A DNA stretch of 64,000 nucleotides, from the NCBI GenBank assembly GCA_012517315.1, contig JAAYVE010000030.1, positions 1 to 64,000 of the forward strand, written 5' to 3'. The notes under the pieces are model-generated. The model was given only the letters and a program-made list of their open reading frames with translations, had not been told where the DNA came from and ran no database searches. Source of the stretch: Deltaproteobacteria bacterium. GTDB taxonomy: Bacteria > Desulfobacterota > Syntrophobacteria > Syntrophobacterales > Syntrophobacteraceae. The position numbers and the translations under genes were made by a program. Shown piece by piece: positions 26,978 to 35,322 of this stretch (within the stretch, counting starts at the first letter, position 1; the number at the start of each line of letters is the position of its first letter).

Positions 26978-27862
26978 ATGAGGAGAGGATTCGCCGTCAG
27001 TGCCGCTGTCATTGGGCTCGTATTGCTTTGTTCCGCTTATGGTTTCGCAGCCCATGGGGAGAAGCGCCCCGAAAAGAGGGCCATCCTCCTGGCTGCTTTC
27101 GGAACCACGGTTCCGGAGGCACAAAAAACCCTCGACCAGGTCACTCAAAGGGTGAGGCAAGCCTTTCCCGGAGTGGATATCCGGTGGGGTTACACCTCCT
27201 CCCTCGTGAGAAAGAAACTCGCAAAGCAGGGCAAGGTCTATGATTCCCCTGAAACGGCACTCTCAAGGCTCATGGACGAGGGGTACACGCATGTGGCGGT
27301 CCTTTCTCTTCACACCATCCCGGGAGAGGAGTTCCACGACCTCAACCGGAACTGTAAACTGTTCGGACAGATGGCTGGGGGGTTCGACCGGATTCTGGTC
27401 GCGTGGCCTCTTCTGTCCTCCCACGATGACACGACCCGGGCAGCCACTGCTGTACTCAAGCACATACCCCGGGAGCGGAAGCCACAGGACGCCGTGATCC
27501 TCATGGGCCATGGAAGCGAGCATCACCCGGCCGATGCCATGTATTCTGCCATGAACATAGTCCTCCAGGAGATGGACCCCAACGTCTTCATCGCCACCGT
27601 GGAAGGGTACCCCAGTCTGGAGGATATTCTGCCGAAACTCGAGAAGAAGGGCGCAAGGAAGGTCTATCTCATGCCGTTCATGGCGGTGGCTGGAGACCAT
27701 GCGAGAAACGACATGGCCGGTGACGATCCCGACAGCTGGAAGTCCGTGTTGAAGAAAAAGGGCTACACCTGCGAGGTCGTTCTAAAAGGGACGGCGGAGT
27801 ACCCTGACGTGGTGGACATCTGGCTGGATCATCTGCGGTCTGCATTCGCCCATTTCAACTAG
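26978..27862 (+). CDS. cbiK: Sirohydrochlorin cobaltochelatase, periplasmic CbiK type
   Basis: 294 residues. A signal peptide (residues 1-25, ending YGFAA) is followed by the CbiK chelatase fold: AILLAAFGTT at about 35-44, HTIPGEEFHDL near 112, and the active-site MGHGSEHHP with His178 and His182/183. The C-terminal half supplies a further His (GDHARND). CbiK inserts Co2+ into sirohydrochlorin in anaerobic B12 synthesis. Exported versions (CbiK-P) are known in Desulfovibrio and may instead handle metal or haem in the periplasm. GGAGG precedes the ATG at 26978, and the signal peptide confirms this start. It lies downstream of the cobalamin riboswitch. Confidence 0.92.
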   Translation: MRRGFAVSAAVIGLVLLCSAYGFAAHGEKRPEKRAILLAAFGTTVPEAQKTLDQVTQRVRQAFPGVDIRWGYTSSLVRKKLAKQGKVYDSPETALSRLMDEGYTHVAVLSLHTIPGEEFHDLNRNCKLFGQMAGGFDRILVAWPLLSSHDDTTRAATAVLKHIPRERKPQDAVILMGHGSEHHPADAMYSAMNIVLQEMDPNVFIATVEGYPSLEDILPKLEKKGARKVYLMPFMAVAGDHARNDMAGDDPDSWKSVLKKKGYTCEVVLKGTAEYPDVVDIWLDHLRSAFAHFN

Positions 27863-27896
27863 CCGTCCCTTTCCCTGGGAGAGGGGGGTCTCAGCG

Positions 27897-28061
27897 ATGA
27901 AAACAGAAACACGCTGCAAGGAATGCGGCAGGATCTTCATTCGGTATGCTTATCACAGGATCACTCGGTGTGAAGAATGCCGACGAGCAGCCCGGATTCA
28001 ACGGTCCGACCATTCGGGACAAATGGAAGATCCTGAAATGAAAACGATGGCCAAACCCTGA
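27897..28061 (+). CDS. 54-residue zinc-ribbon-like peptide
   Basis: Reads MKTETRCKECGRIF, then a 14-residue spacer to RCEECRRAA, and ends TMAKP. The CxxC...CxxC arrangement with surrounding basic and aromatic residues is a small zinc ribbon. GGGGGG lies about 8 nt before the ATG. It is co-oriented with and 34 nt behind the cobaltochelatase, so probably in the same transcript. A nucleic-acid or metal-handling role is possible. Confidence 0.65.
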   Translation: MKTETRCKECGRIFIRYAYHRITRCEECRRAARIQRSDHSGQMEDPEMKTMAKP

Positions 28062-28097
28062 CCGCCCGTCCCGTACTCACCTGGGGCAAGCATTTCC

Positions 28098-28129
28098 GGA
28101 TTCCGCCTGCTTTTGCCGGGGCGGAATCC
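28098..28129 (+). terminator. Intergenic hairpin
   Basis: A 10-bp perfect stem, GGATTCCGCC (28098-28107) with GGCGGAATCC (28120-28129), without a T-run. It lies between the zinc-ribbon gene and the second small paralogue; it may reduce readthrough or stabilise the upstream mRNA. Confidence 0.4.
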
Positions 28130-28197
28130 CGGGGAAGTCCCTGAGGCTGTCGGAAACCCCATCGAGGTGAACCATAGGCATATCGGAGCGGGTTCTG

Positions 28198-28464
28198 ATG
28201 AAGCACGGCATGATTGTCTATCTGAGGAACGTTTCGCAAGATGAAAACGCCGGCGGCGGGATCGACACCTTCATCCAAAATGTCCGGACATTGGACGTGA
28301 ACGCCGTCTGCCTGGCCACCTCACAGGAACAGATCCTCCAGTGCTGGTGGTCCCTGATTCGGGAGGGAATGCACAGGATCAGCTACGTGAGTGCGGCATA
28401 CGATTCGGCGGGAAACAGTCTGCACTCCTTCAGCTCTCCTTCCGAGCTCATGGGATGCACTTGA
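28198..28464 (+). CDS. Small protein, paralogue 2 of the riboswitch-linked family
   Basis: 88 residues starting MKHGMIVYLRN. It shares with the protein at 26583 the positions MKxGxxVY, VCLATS/VCFATS, WWxxIxxGMH and AAYD, but not the middle segment, which is Gly/Asp-rich here. GGAG lies about 9 nt before the ATG. It ends the cobalt-related gene group, just after a hairpin, so it could also have its own promoter. Function unknown. Confidence 0.78.
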   Translation: MKHGMIVYLRNVSQDENAGGGIDTFIQNVRTLDVNAVCLATSQEQILQCWWSLIREGMHRISYVSAAYDSAGNSLHSFSSPSELMGCT

Positions 28465-28679
28465 CAGGGGATCCCCTCGAAAGGTCTCGCGGTAAGTCCT
28501 TCGCCTGTCCAATTCCCTGTGAGATTCTGTTCCCGCTACTGCGGATGCACTTTCATCGTTGGCGCGGCTCCAGTTTTCCCCCCCCTTGAATATTGACCGT
28601 GTCATGGCAATGTTCCGCCCCGGCTCCCGTCGACATCGCCTTAAGCCTCAACAGAGCAGGAATGTCCTGGATCCCTTTC

Positions 28680-29087
28680 TCACCCGAGCCAGCGGGCTAC
28701 GGCGTAGCTTGCCCATGCCACTGAACCGCTCAGGAAAACCCCCCAGGCGATATCCACCATCACCAGCGGCAGCGGCCATCCCTTCAAAGTCGCAAGGTTG
28801 GTCAGGTCGTACGTGCTGTAGGTGAAAAGCCCAAAAAGGGCTCCGTAAACGAGCGCATAACTCCACGACTCCCTCTCGACGGCTGGCAGCACGGCAAAAA
28901 TGAGGATGCCCGCCACGAAAAGGAGGTAAAAAATGAATGCCGCCCCCCAATTGACGCGCTCGGCAAATAGCCCTTCCAGTTGACTTTGGTAAAATCCCCT
29001 GGCCACAAGGCCCAGCCAGATGAAATCAAGAACGAGAAAGATGGGGATAGTGACGAGGTATAAATAGGCGATCCTACCCCAAGACAT
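28680..29087 (-). CDS. DUF2177 family membrane protein
   Basis: 135 residues with four membrane helices (about 6-26, 45-65, 74-94 and 108-130). It shows the family pattern LDFIWLGxVxxGFY near the N-terminus and YxTYDLTNLATLKGWP in the third helix region. AAGGAG stands 7 nt before the ATG. The family is widespread and uncharacterised. It is a single gene facing away from the DUF3108 gene. Confidence 0.88.
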   Translation of the reverse strand: MSWGRIAYLYLVTIPIFLVLDFIWLGLVARGFYQSQLEGLFAERVNWGAAFIFYLLFVAGILIFAVLPAVERESWSYALVYGALFGLFTYSTYDLTNLATLKGWPLPLVMVDIAWGVFLSGSVAWASYAVARWLG

Positions 29088-29327
29088 GACAGACTCCTTT
29101 CGTCATGGGCATCACTCGACTCAAACAAGATGCACAACGGATCTGTTCAGTCAAACTAATCTCTTTTTCAGGGGCAGCAACACGCCCCCTCCTGCCAGGA
29201 CATGAACGGGCAAACGGGGATATTTCCCTTGCCGCAGGTTTCGAATCCGGAGAAAATGCCCTGGATTGCCCACCGTCGAAAAATGAATGGATTCCTCATC
29301 GAGGGAAAACGGGCGGAAGGGAGAACG

Positions 29328-30131
29328 ATGGTCGTTCAAGGCATCTTCAGGAAACACCTCTACTCGCTGACTGCCCTGCTCCTCTTCGTTTTGCTTCACG
29401 GGGGAGCGGCCGTGGGACAGTCTTCCAGGCACGAGGGCGGCGCACCTCCTTTCAAGACCGGCGAGAGACTCTCCTACCAGCTCCGTTGGGGCATCCTTCC
29501 TGCCGGAACCGTGGTGCTGGAGGTTCTCCCCATGGAAACCGTCTCCGGGGTCACCGCCCATCATTTTGCCATGACTGCCACGAGCAGCGGCTACGTGGAC
29601 CTCGTCTATCCCGTACGCGACCGGGTGGATGCCTATGCTGATCTGGCGGCCGGCCGGTCTTTGCTTTATAGAAAGAAACAGCGGGAAGGTCGCCACAGGC
29701 GAGACGAGACAGTCCGTTTCGATTGGACTGGTTCCCGTGCCGCCTACGAGAACTTCGGGAAGAAAAGAAACCCCATTCCCGTCGGTCCGGGGACCTTTGA
29801 CCCATTGTCCGTCTTTTACGCATTCAGAATGCAGGAAATCCGCGAAAACATCGAACTCCATGCTCCCGTTTCAGACGGAAAAAAGTGTGTGACGGGGGTC
29901 GCTCGAGTCCGGACGCGAGAAAAGATCCGCCTATGGGGCCAGGAATTGGAAACATACTTGGTGGAACCGGACCTGAAACACGTGGGGGGCGTTTTCAGGA
30001 AGAGTGACGATGCCGCCCTGAGAGTATGGGTGACGGCGGACGAGAAGAAAATCCCGGTGAGGATCGCCAGCCGTGTTGCCCTCGGGAGCTTCGTAGCCGA
30101 CCTCGTTCCCGCTGACTCCAGGGTCGAGTGA
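29328..30131 (+). CDS. DUF3108 family exported protein
   Basis: 267 residues. The ATG at 29328 is preceded by GGAAGGGAGA and followed by a signal segment (HLYSLTALLLFVLLHGGAAVG). The mature protein shows the DUF3108 layout: F-x-TGERLSYQLRWGILPAGTVVLEV at the start, a middle YPVRDRVDAYAD block, and a C-terminal IPVRIASRVALGSFVADLV strand. Such proteins are predicted periplasmic or outer-membrane-facing beta-rich proteins of unknown role. It overlaps or abuts the FliK-like gene downstream, suggesting co-transcription. Confidence 0.87.
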   Translation: MVVQGIFRKHLYSLTALLLFVLLHGGAAVGQSSRHEGGAPPFKTGERLSYQLRWGILPAGTVVLEVLPMETVSGVTAHHFAMTATSSGYVDLVYPVRDRVDAYADLAAGRSLLYRKKQREGRHRRDETVRFDWTGSRAAYENFGKKRNPIPVGPGTFDPLSVFYAFRMQEIRENIELHAPVSDGKKCVTGVARVRTREKIRLWGQELETYLVEPDLKHVGGVFRKSDDAALRVWVTADEKKIPVRIASRVALGSFVADLVPADSRVE

Positions 30132-30166
30132 TTCGTGTTTACCCCTTTGCCGGATGGGAAGGCGCC

Positions 30167-31501
30167 ATGGACCCTCGTCGTATCGCCGCAAGGGATTCTG
30201 TGCTGGTCCTCTCGAGGGCTGGAGACCGAATCCTGGACATTGCCGCCGGCGACCTCGTGCGGGGGCGTGTGGTAGATGTCCGGCCCGGGGGCTCCGTGAG
30301 CCTTCGCATCCTGGGGAACCTCTTTCAGGCCAAGTCGTCGATTCCCCTCGCACCCAATAGCAACGTCCTCTTTCGCGTGGTGAGCCATCGATCGGGTCTT
30401 GGAGAAGCGGAAATCCGCCTTCAATTCCTGGAATCGATACCCGACGGGGAGGAAGCTCCCGGTCCGTTGCAAGGCCCACCTTCCAGGTTCTTGCGGATCC
30501 TGGCGCAGGAACTGGCTTCCCATGAAGGATCCGTTGAGACGCCCCGGGACATGAAGGGATTCCTGGAGAGACTTCTCAGGGAACTCCCCGACGCATCCCA
30601 CACCCTGCCGAAGCCGCTGCGCGAAGACCTCCTCAACACACTGAGAACCTTTGTGAGGCGTGGCGGTGCAACGGTTCTAGACCGCATGGCATCCCTCGTG
30701 AAAGGATCTCTCCCGCAGGAATTCCGGGGACTTGACCCATTGAACCAGGTCAGGGGCCGACTCTTCGCAGACATTGAGGACGTCCTTCATGTTCCCCTGA
30801 GGGAGTTTCTTGAAAACACCGGCGTCTCCCTGGAAGCAAAGTTGAAGGCTTTGGCCCTGCTGCTCACCTCCCAGGCCACCGAACCGTCCGAAGGCTCCCC
30901 GCCCGGACATGAGGAGAGGGCACGTCGGCTGGATTCGGATTTGAAAGGCCAGCTCCTCAAGCTTAAAGGGGCTCTGCTCGCACACATGGAGGAACTCTCC
31001 CGAGAGGAACCCCGCCTTTCCGGTGGACTCGGCAAAGAGACGGAAGCGGGCAACCCCGCTCTCAGCCGACTTCTCCACTCAGTGGAAGTGCTTCTGCAGG
31101 ATATCCAGACGTTTCAGCTCCTCTCCAGGCTGACAGACTCCTTCTACACCTTTCTCCCCTTTTTCTGGGACGGGTTGAAGGAGGGAGAGGTGGCATTCAA
31201 AAGGGGTCGATCAGGTTCACATGGCAAGTCCTACTATTGCCTCCTGCATCTTGATTTCCACCAGCTGGGCAGGCTGACCGTCGTGGTCATGCTCCAGGGA
31301 AGGGATTTCTTCATCTCCTTCAAGACGGTTGAAGACCGCTTGAGGGAGCGACTGCAAAAAGACGCCGGTGAACTGGAGCGGATGTTCCAGGCAAGAGGGT
31401 TCAGCCTCAAGTGTCTAAACTTCCTTGGGGAGGGGGAGAGCCAGCTGGCACCTTTTGAGCGGCTTGAATCCCTGGAGAACATCATCGACTTCAAAATCTA
31501 G
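30167..31501 (+). CDS. FliK-like (hook-length control C-domain) protein
   Basis: 444 residues. The N-terminal part (about 1-100) is beta-rich and may be OB-like; the middle is helical; the last ~110 residues match the conserved FliK C-terminal domain (YCLLHLDFHQLGRLTVVVML, DFFISFKT, LERMFQARGFSL). The ATG at 30167 has GGGAAGG upstream; a GTG at 30128 overlapping the previous stop is an alternative. FliK measures hook length and switches export specificity through FlhB. Here the next gene encodes only the cytoplasmic FlhB domain, and no other flagellar gene is nearby. This is like the ylqG-ylqH pair of Bacillus. Confidence 0.8.
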   Translation: MDPRRIAARDSVLVLSRAGDRILDIAAGDLVRGRVVDVRPGGSVSLRILGNLFQAKSSIPLAPNSNVLFRVVSHRSGLGEAEIRLQFLESIPDGEEAPGPLQGPPSRFLRILAQELASHEGSVETPRDMKGFLERLLRELPDASHTLPKPLREDLLNTLRTFVRRGGATVLDRMASLVKGSLPQEFRGLDPLNQVRGRLFADIEDVLHVPLREFLENTGVSLEAKLKALALLLTSQATEPSEGSPPGHEERARRLDSDLKGQLLKLKGALLAHMEELSREEPRLSGGLGKETEAGNPALSRLLHSVEVLLQDIQTFQLLSRLTDSFYTFLPFFWDGLKEGEVAFKRGRSGSHGKSYYCLLHLDFHQLGRLTVVVMLQGRDFFISFKTVEDRLRERLQKDAGELERMFQARGFSLKCLNFLGEGESQLAPFERLESLENIIDFKI

Positions 31502-31541
31502 TCGCAAATGAGAAAACAAGGAAAGAGAGGGTGAAGGGACC

Positions 31542-31805
31542 GTGGAAGACAGGGAGAGGAAAGCAGCGGCTCTCAAGTACCGGCAACAAATAGACAGCGC
31601 ACCCAGATTGGTTGCCAAGGGCCGGGGGGCCATCGCCGATCGCATTCTCGAGGCGGCCAGGCAGCACAATATCCCCATTGAGAAAGATCCGGTCCTTGTG
31701 GAAGTCCTCTGCCAGCTGGATCTCGATCAGGAGATCCCCCCGGAACTCTACCGGGCCGTTGCGGAAATCCTGGCATACGTTTACAGGACAACGAGGAAAA
31801 TTTGA
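31542..31805 (+). CDS. Stand-alone FlhB cytoplasmic-domain homologue (FlhX/YlqH-like)
   Basis: 87 residues covering only the part of FlhB after its autocleavage site: ALKYRQQIDSAPRLVAKG, ADRILEAARQHNIPIEKDP, DQEIPPELYRAVAEILAYVYR. The membrane domain and the NPTH cleavage motif are absent. A GTG start at 31542 has GAAGGGA just upstream. It pairs with the FliK-like gene 40 nt before it. In other bacteria FlhX-type proteins can partly replace the cleaved FlhB C-domain in the export-switch, which fits the FliK partner. Confidence 0.85.
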   Translation: MEDRERKAAALKYRQQIDSAPRLVAKGRGAIADRILEAARQHNIPIEKDPVLVEVLCQLDLDQEIPPELYRAVAEILAYVYRTTRKI

Positions 31806-31815
31806 GACAGGTTTC

Positions 31816-31860
31816 CCCTCGATACCGGCATCCGGCACGCTCGGATGCCGGTATCGAGGG
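31816..31860 (+). terminator. Perfect 19-bp stem-loop
   Basis: The 19-nt arm 31816-31834 is the exact reverse complement of 31842-31860, with the 7-nt loop GCACGCT. It begins 10 nt after the FlhX-like stop. There is no T-run, so it may be a 3' stabiliser or a Rho-assisted end rather than a classical terminator. Confidence 0.7.
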
Positions 31861-31896
31861 TCGGTGTTTCCCCATTCGACTCAGGAAGGTAAAAGA

Positions 31897-32511
31897 ATGG
31901 TGGGAAGTCCCCTGGATTTGCAGGATCTCAATCAATGGGCCGGCTTCGTTGTCGGGACGCTTCTGGCACTGGTCGTTCAGGGAGAAGGTGAGGCCTTTTT
32001 TGTGCTCATGTTCCAGGTTTATTCCCAGCGTGAAAAGATCACTTACGATCTCAACCCCGCCCATCATATGGACCCGCGTGCCCTGCCGGCGCTCATCGTG
32101 GCGGGGTGGGCATGGAGCCGCAAACGCATGGTGAAACCTCCCTACTTTCCAGGGGCTTGGCTCCCCTGCACCCTCGTTCCTCTGGCGGGAGCCATAGCCG
32201 TTGTCCTGCTTTGCGGGATTCTCGGGTCGTTTTACATGTTTCTCCCGGGACAAGTCCTGAGATCGGCAGTGGAAGCATCCACGGTCATCGCCGTGGCCAA
32301 CCTGCTCGTACCCGTCCCACCGCTCGCCCTGGGTCGAGCCCTTTTCTGTCCTTTCCAAGATGCGACAGGCCGCGAGAGGTATTTGGACAACTTCGGCGCA
32401 ATCGTCGTCACCGGCGTTGCACTGGTAGAGTACTGGATGAAGTGGCCCCTGTTCCAACCCCTCATTCTGCCGGTGAGCGATTTCTTGGTCCGATGGATTT
32501 TGCAGGGGTGA
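31897..32511 (+). CDS. Degenerate site-2-protease-like (M50) membrane protein
   Basis: 204 residues, 4-5 membrane helices. The alignment to compact S2P peptidases is visible by landmarks. The second helix has QGEGE (residues 28-32) where active enzymes have HExxH. It is followed by the NPAHHMDP turn (53-60; usually NPxxHxDP) and AVANLLVPVPPLALGR (usually NLLPIPPLDGGR), so both zinc-binding regions have lost their ligands. It is therefore probably a non-catalytic homologue acting as a membrane adaptor or chaperone. GGAAGG precedes the ATG at 31897. It lies behind the FliK/FlhX-like pair and a perfect hairpin. Confidence 0.75.
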   Translation: MVGSPLDLQDLNQWAGFVVGTLLALVVQGEGEAFFVLMFQVYSQREKITYDLNPAHHMDPRALPALIVAGWAWSRKRMVKPPYFPGAWLPCTLVPLAGAIAVVLLCGILGSFYMFLPGQVLRSAVEASTVIAVANLLVPVPPLALGRALFCPFQDATGRERYLDNFGAIVVTGVALVEYWMKWPLFQPLILPVSDFLVRWILQG

Positions 32512-32788
32512 TTTCCGCATCCGTGAAGGAACCTGACGCGGTTCCTTGCATGAGATGCAGTGGACCAACAGGGCAGATCCCTGGTGGCAAGACCGGCCAG
32601 CATCCGCAAGCTCCAATCTCCCGGGACGTGATGGAGGCAGACGAGGCGTGAAACGTACCGTGCCGTTCCCGTTCTTTCCGATTTCATGCCCAGATCGGAT
32701 TCAATCTTCAGGTGAACGCATCCCCGTCTTCTGGTATGTTGTGGAGAAACCGCCGTTCCCTTTGCCCCATGGACAGGAGGATTGCCCC

Positions 32789-35146
32789 ATGTCCCTTGAA
32801 TCTTCCTCCCAGATCCGGTTGGTCAATGAACTGTGCTTCCTGCGGGAGCGACTTGCCAGGCTTGAAGCTTCCATACACAGCGGGGGCGAGGAAAAACCCG
32901 CGGCCGGTAAGGAAGTCAATTACTCCAATCTGGTGGAACAGATTCCTGCCATTTTCTATACGGGTGCCATCGACGATTGCATCACGACCCTCTTCGTCAG
33001 CCCCCAGGTGAAGAACATCCTCGGTTATTCGCAGGACCAGTACACCAGCGATCCGGACATCTGGCGAAAGAAGCTGCATCCGGAAGACCGGGAGCGGGTC
33101 CTCGCCCATGCCGCCCGTTGCATACAGAAAATGGAACCCTTCTCCGCCGAATATCGGATGCTCAGATCGGACGGCAGTGTCGCCTGGTTCCGGGATGAAG
33201 CCCTCATCGTTCAGGACGATTCCGGGAAGCCCCTGTACATGCAGGGAGTCATGATCGATATCACGGAACGCAAGAGAGTGGAGGATCAACTCCGGGAGAG
33301 CGAAGACCGATATCGCACCATTTTCCGACACTCCCCCCTGGGGGTCATGTATTTCGATTCGAGCGGCACGATCCTGGACTGCAATGACAAACTTTTAGAC
33401 TCCCTCGGACTCGCCAGGGAAACCGTCATCGGCTCTAACGTGGCGGTACTGCTGGGTATAGGCGACCTCATCCATGGGATTCTCACGAGCCTTTCCGGCG
33501 AAGCAGGATATCACGAACTGGATTTGCCCGCTGTCCCTGGAAATGGCCCACAGTTTCTGCGGTGCTATTTCAGTGGAATCAAATCCCAGAGCGGGGATCT
33601 CAAGGGATGCCTTTGCATTGTAGAGGATGTCCGGGCCCGTCTGGAAGCGGAAGCAGCCATCCGGCAGAGTGAGGCCCGATACAGGGCCATCGTGGAGGCC
33701 CAGACGGAACTCGTTTCCCGTTTTCTCGCCGATGGGACCCTCACCTTTGTCAACGAAGCCTATTGCAGATATTTCGGCGAATCCCGCAGCCAACTCATCG
33801 GCAACAGGTTCTGGCATCACGTCCCCACCGAGGAAGGCAGACAGGCACTGAAAAGGCACATCGCATCCCTCAGCATGCAGAATCCCGTGGCCACGATCGA
33901 GCATGAAGTGGTCACATCCGGCGGAGAAATCCGCTGGCAGCAATGGACCGACCTGGCCATTTTCGATGACGAGGGGAACATCGTCGATATCCAGGCGGTG
34001 GGACGGGACATCACGGAGCGGAAGGAGGCGGAGCTGGCACTCCAGGTTGCCAATCAGCAGCTTCAGGACATCATCGAGTTTCTTCCGGATGCGACTTTTG
34101 TCATCGACAAGGAGAAGCGTGTGATCGCCTGGAATCGGGCCATCGAAGAAATGACGGGCGTGAAGAAGGAGAGCATTCTGGGGAAAGGCAATTACGCCCA
34201 TGCCGTTCCCTTTTACGGCGAGGCCAGGCCGATTCTGATCGATCTCGTCGTGGACAATGCGTCCTCTTACGAGGAGGAATGCGACTTCATCGAGCGGAGG
34301 GGCAACATCATCTGCGGCGAGGTTTTCGTCCCTAAGGCTTACGGAGGGAAGGGCGCCTATTTGTGGGGGACGGCCTCCCAGCTTTTCGACACCGACGGGC
34401 GGATGATCGGCGCCATCCAGACCATCAGAGACATCACTGAACGAAAGCAGGCCCAAGACGCCATTCAAAAGTCGGAGAAACAGCTCCGTTTTCTTTCCTC
34501 AAGGCTTCTGAACGCCCATGAGGAGGAGCGGAAGCGCATCGCCAGGGAATTGCACGACAGCATCGGCCAGTCGCTGGCGGCGGTCAAGTTCTTCGTCGAG
34601 AACACTCTCAAGTCCGCCCAGACGGAAGAGGCAAACCACATTGTGGAGTCTCTGCAGGCACTCGTTCCCATGATTCAGAATACGATGCAGGAGGCCCGAA
34701 GGATTTACACGGGGCTGCGCCCTTCCATCCTCGACGACCTGGGTATTGTGGCCACCATCGGTTGGTTCTGCAGGGAATTCAAAAAAGCATATCCTGCCGT
34801 TTACGTGGATTGCAAGATTGACGTCGACGAAAGGGATGTGCCGGAGGAGCTTAAGATTGTCATTTTCCGGGTCATCCAGGAGGCCATGAACAATGTGGCA
34901 AAACACAGCGGTGCGGAGTTCGTGGAAATCTCCCTTTCCAATAAGGAGGGGATTCTGAGGCTCCATATCGAAGACACCGGGACGGGATTTGACCCGGATG
35001 CCGCCATGAGCCGGCAACCGCAAGACAGGGGACTGGGACTCACGGGCATGAAAGAGCGCACGGAGCTTTCGGGAGGGGTCTTCACCATCACGTCAGCCAT
35101 GCATGAAGGGACGTCTATTTGCGCCTCATGGCCGTGCGATCCCTGA
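32789..35146 (+). CDS. PAS-domain sensor histidine kinase, NarX/DesK type (orphan)
   Basis: 785 residues, no membrane helix. Four PAS/PAC modules in series (each closed by a DITERKxxE-like linker) are followed by a HisKA_3 dimerisation domain (ERKRIARELHDSIGQSL, His phospho-acceptor) and an HATPase domain with VIQEAMNNVAKHS and GLGLTGMKER boxes. It is a cytoplasmic sensor, perhaps of redox state or a flavin/haem ligand. AGGAGG stands 8 nt before the ATG at 32789; the frame is open upstream without support. A LuxR/NarL-type partner regulator is expected but none is encoded nearby. Confidence 0.92.
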   Translation: MSLESSSQIRLVNELCFLRERLARLEASIHSGGEEKPAAGKEVNYSNLVEQIPAIFYTGAIDDCITTLFVSPQVKNILGYSQDQYTSDPDIWRKKLHPEDRERVLAHAARCIQKMEPFSAEYRMLRSDGSVAWFRDEALIVQDDSGKPLYMQGVMIDITERKRVEDQLRESEDRYRTIFRHSPLGVMYFDSSGTILDCNDKLLDSLGLARETVIGSNVAVLLGIGDLIHGILTSLSGEAGYHELDLPAVPGNGPQFLRCYFSGIKSQSGDLKGCLCIVEDVRARLEAEAAIRQSEARYRAIVEAQTELVSRFLADGTLTFVNEAYCRYFGESRSQLIGNRFWHHVPTEEGRQALKRHIASLSMQNPVATIEHEVVTSGGEIRWQQWTDLAIFDDEGNIVDIQAVGRDITERKEAELALQVANQQLQDIIEFLPDATFVIDKEKRVIAWNRAIEEMTGVKKESILGKGNYAHAVPFYGEARPILIDLVVDNASSYEEECDFIERRGNIICGEVFVPKAYGGKGAYLWGTASQLFDTDGRMIGAIQTIRDITERKQAQDAIQKSEKQLRFLSSRLLNAHEEERKRIARELHDSIGQSLAAVKFFVENTLKSAQTEEANHIVESLQALVPMIQNTMQEARRIYTGLRPSILDDLGIVATIGWFCREFKKAYPAVYVDCKIDVDERDVPEELKIVIFRVIQEAMNNVAKHSGAEFVEISLSNKEGILRLHIEDTGTGFDPDAAMSRQPQDRGLGLTGMKERTELSGGVFTITSAMHEGTSICASWPCDP

Positions 35147-35322
35147 TCGGCCTCGCAGGCTCGGGCCCCCCATTCCGCATCGAGAAATCCGACCGCTGGA
35201 GCAAATGAGGGGCTGCACTTCCGCATAGCCGGGCCAGAATTTCCACGCCATCCCAAGCAGCAGCAGGTCTGCAGCGGAACCCGCCTTCCTGGCGCTCCCT
35301 CACCCCTCTCCTCATCGTCACT

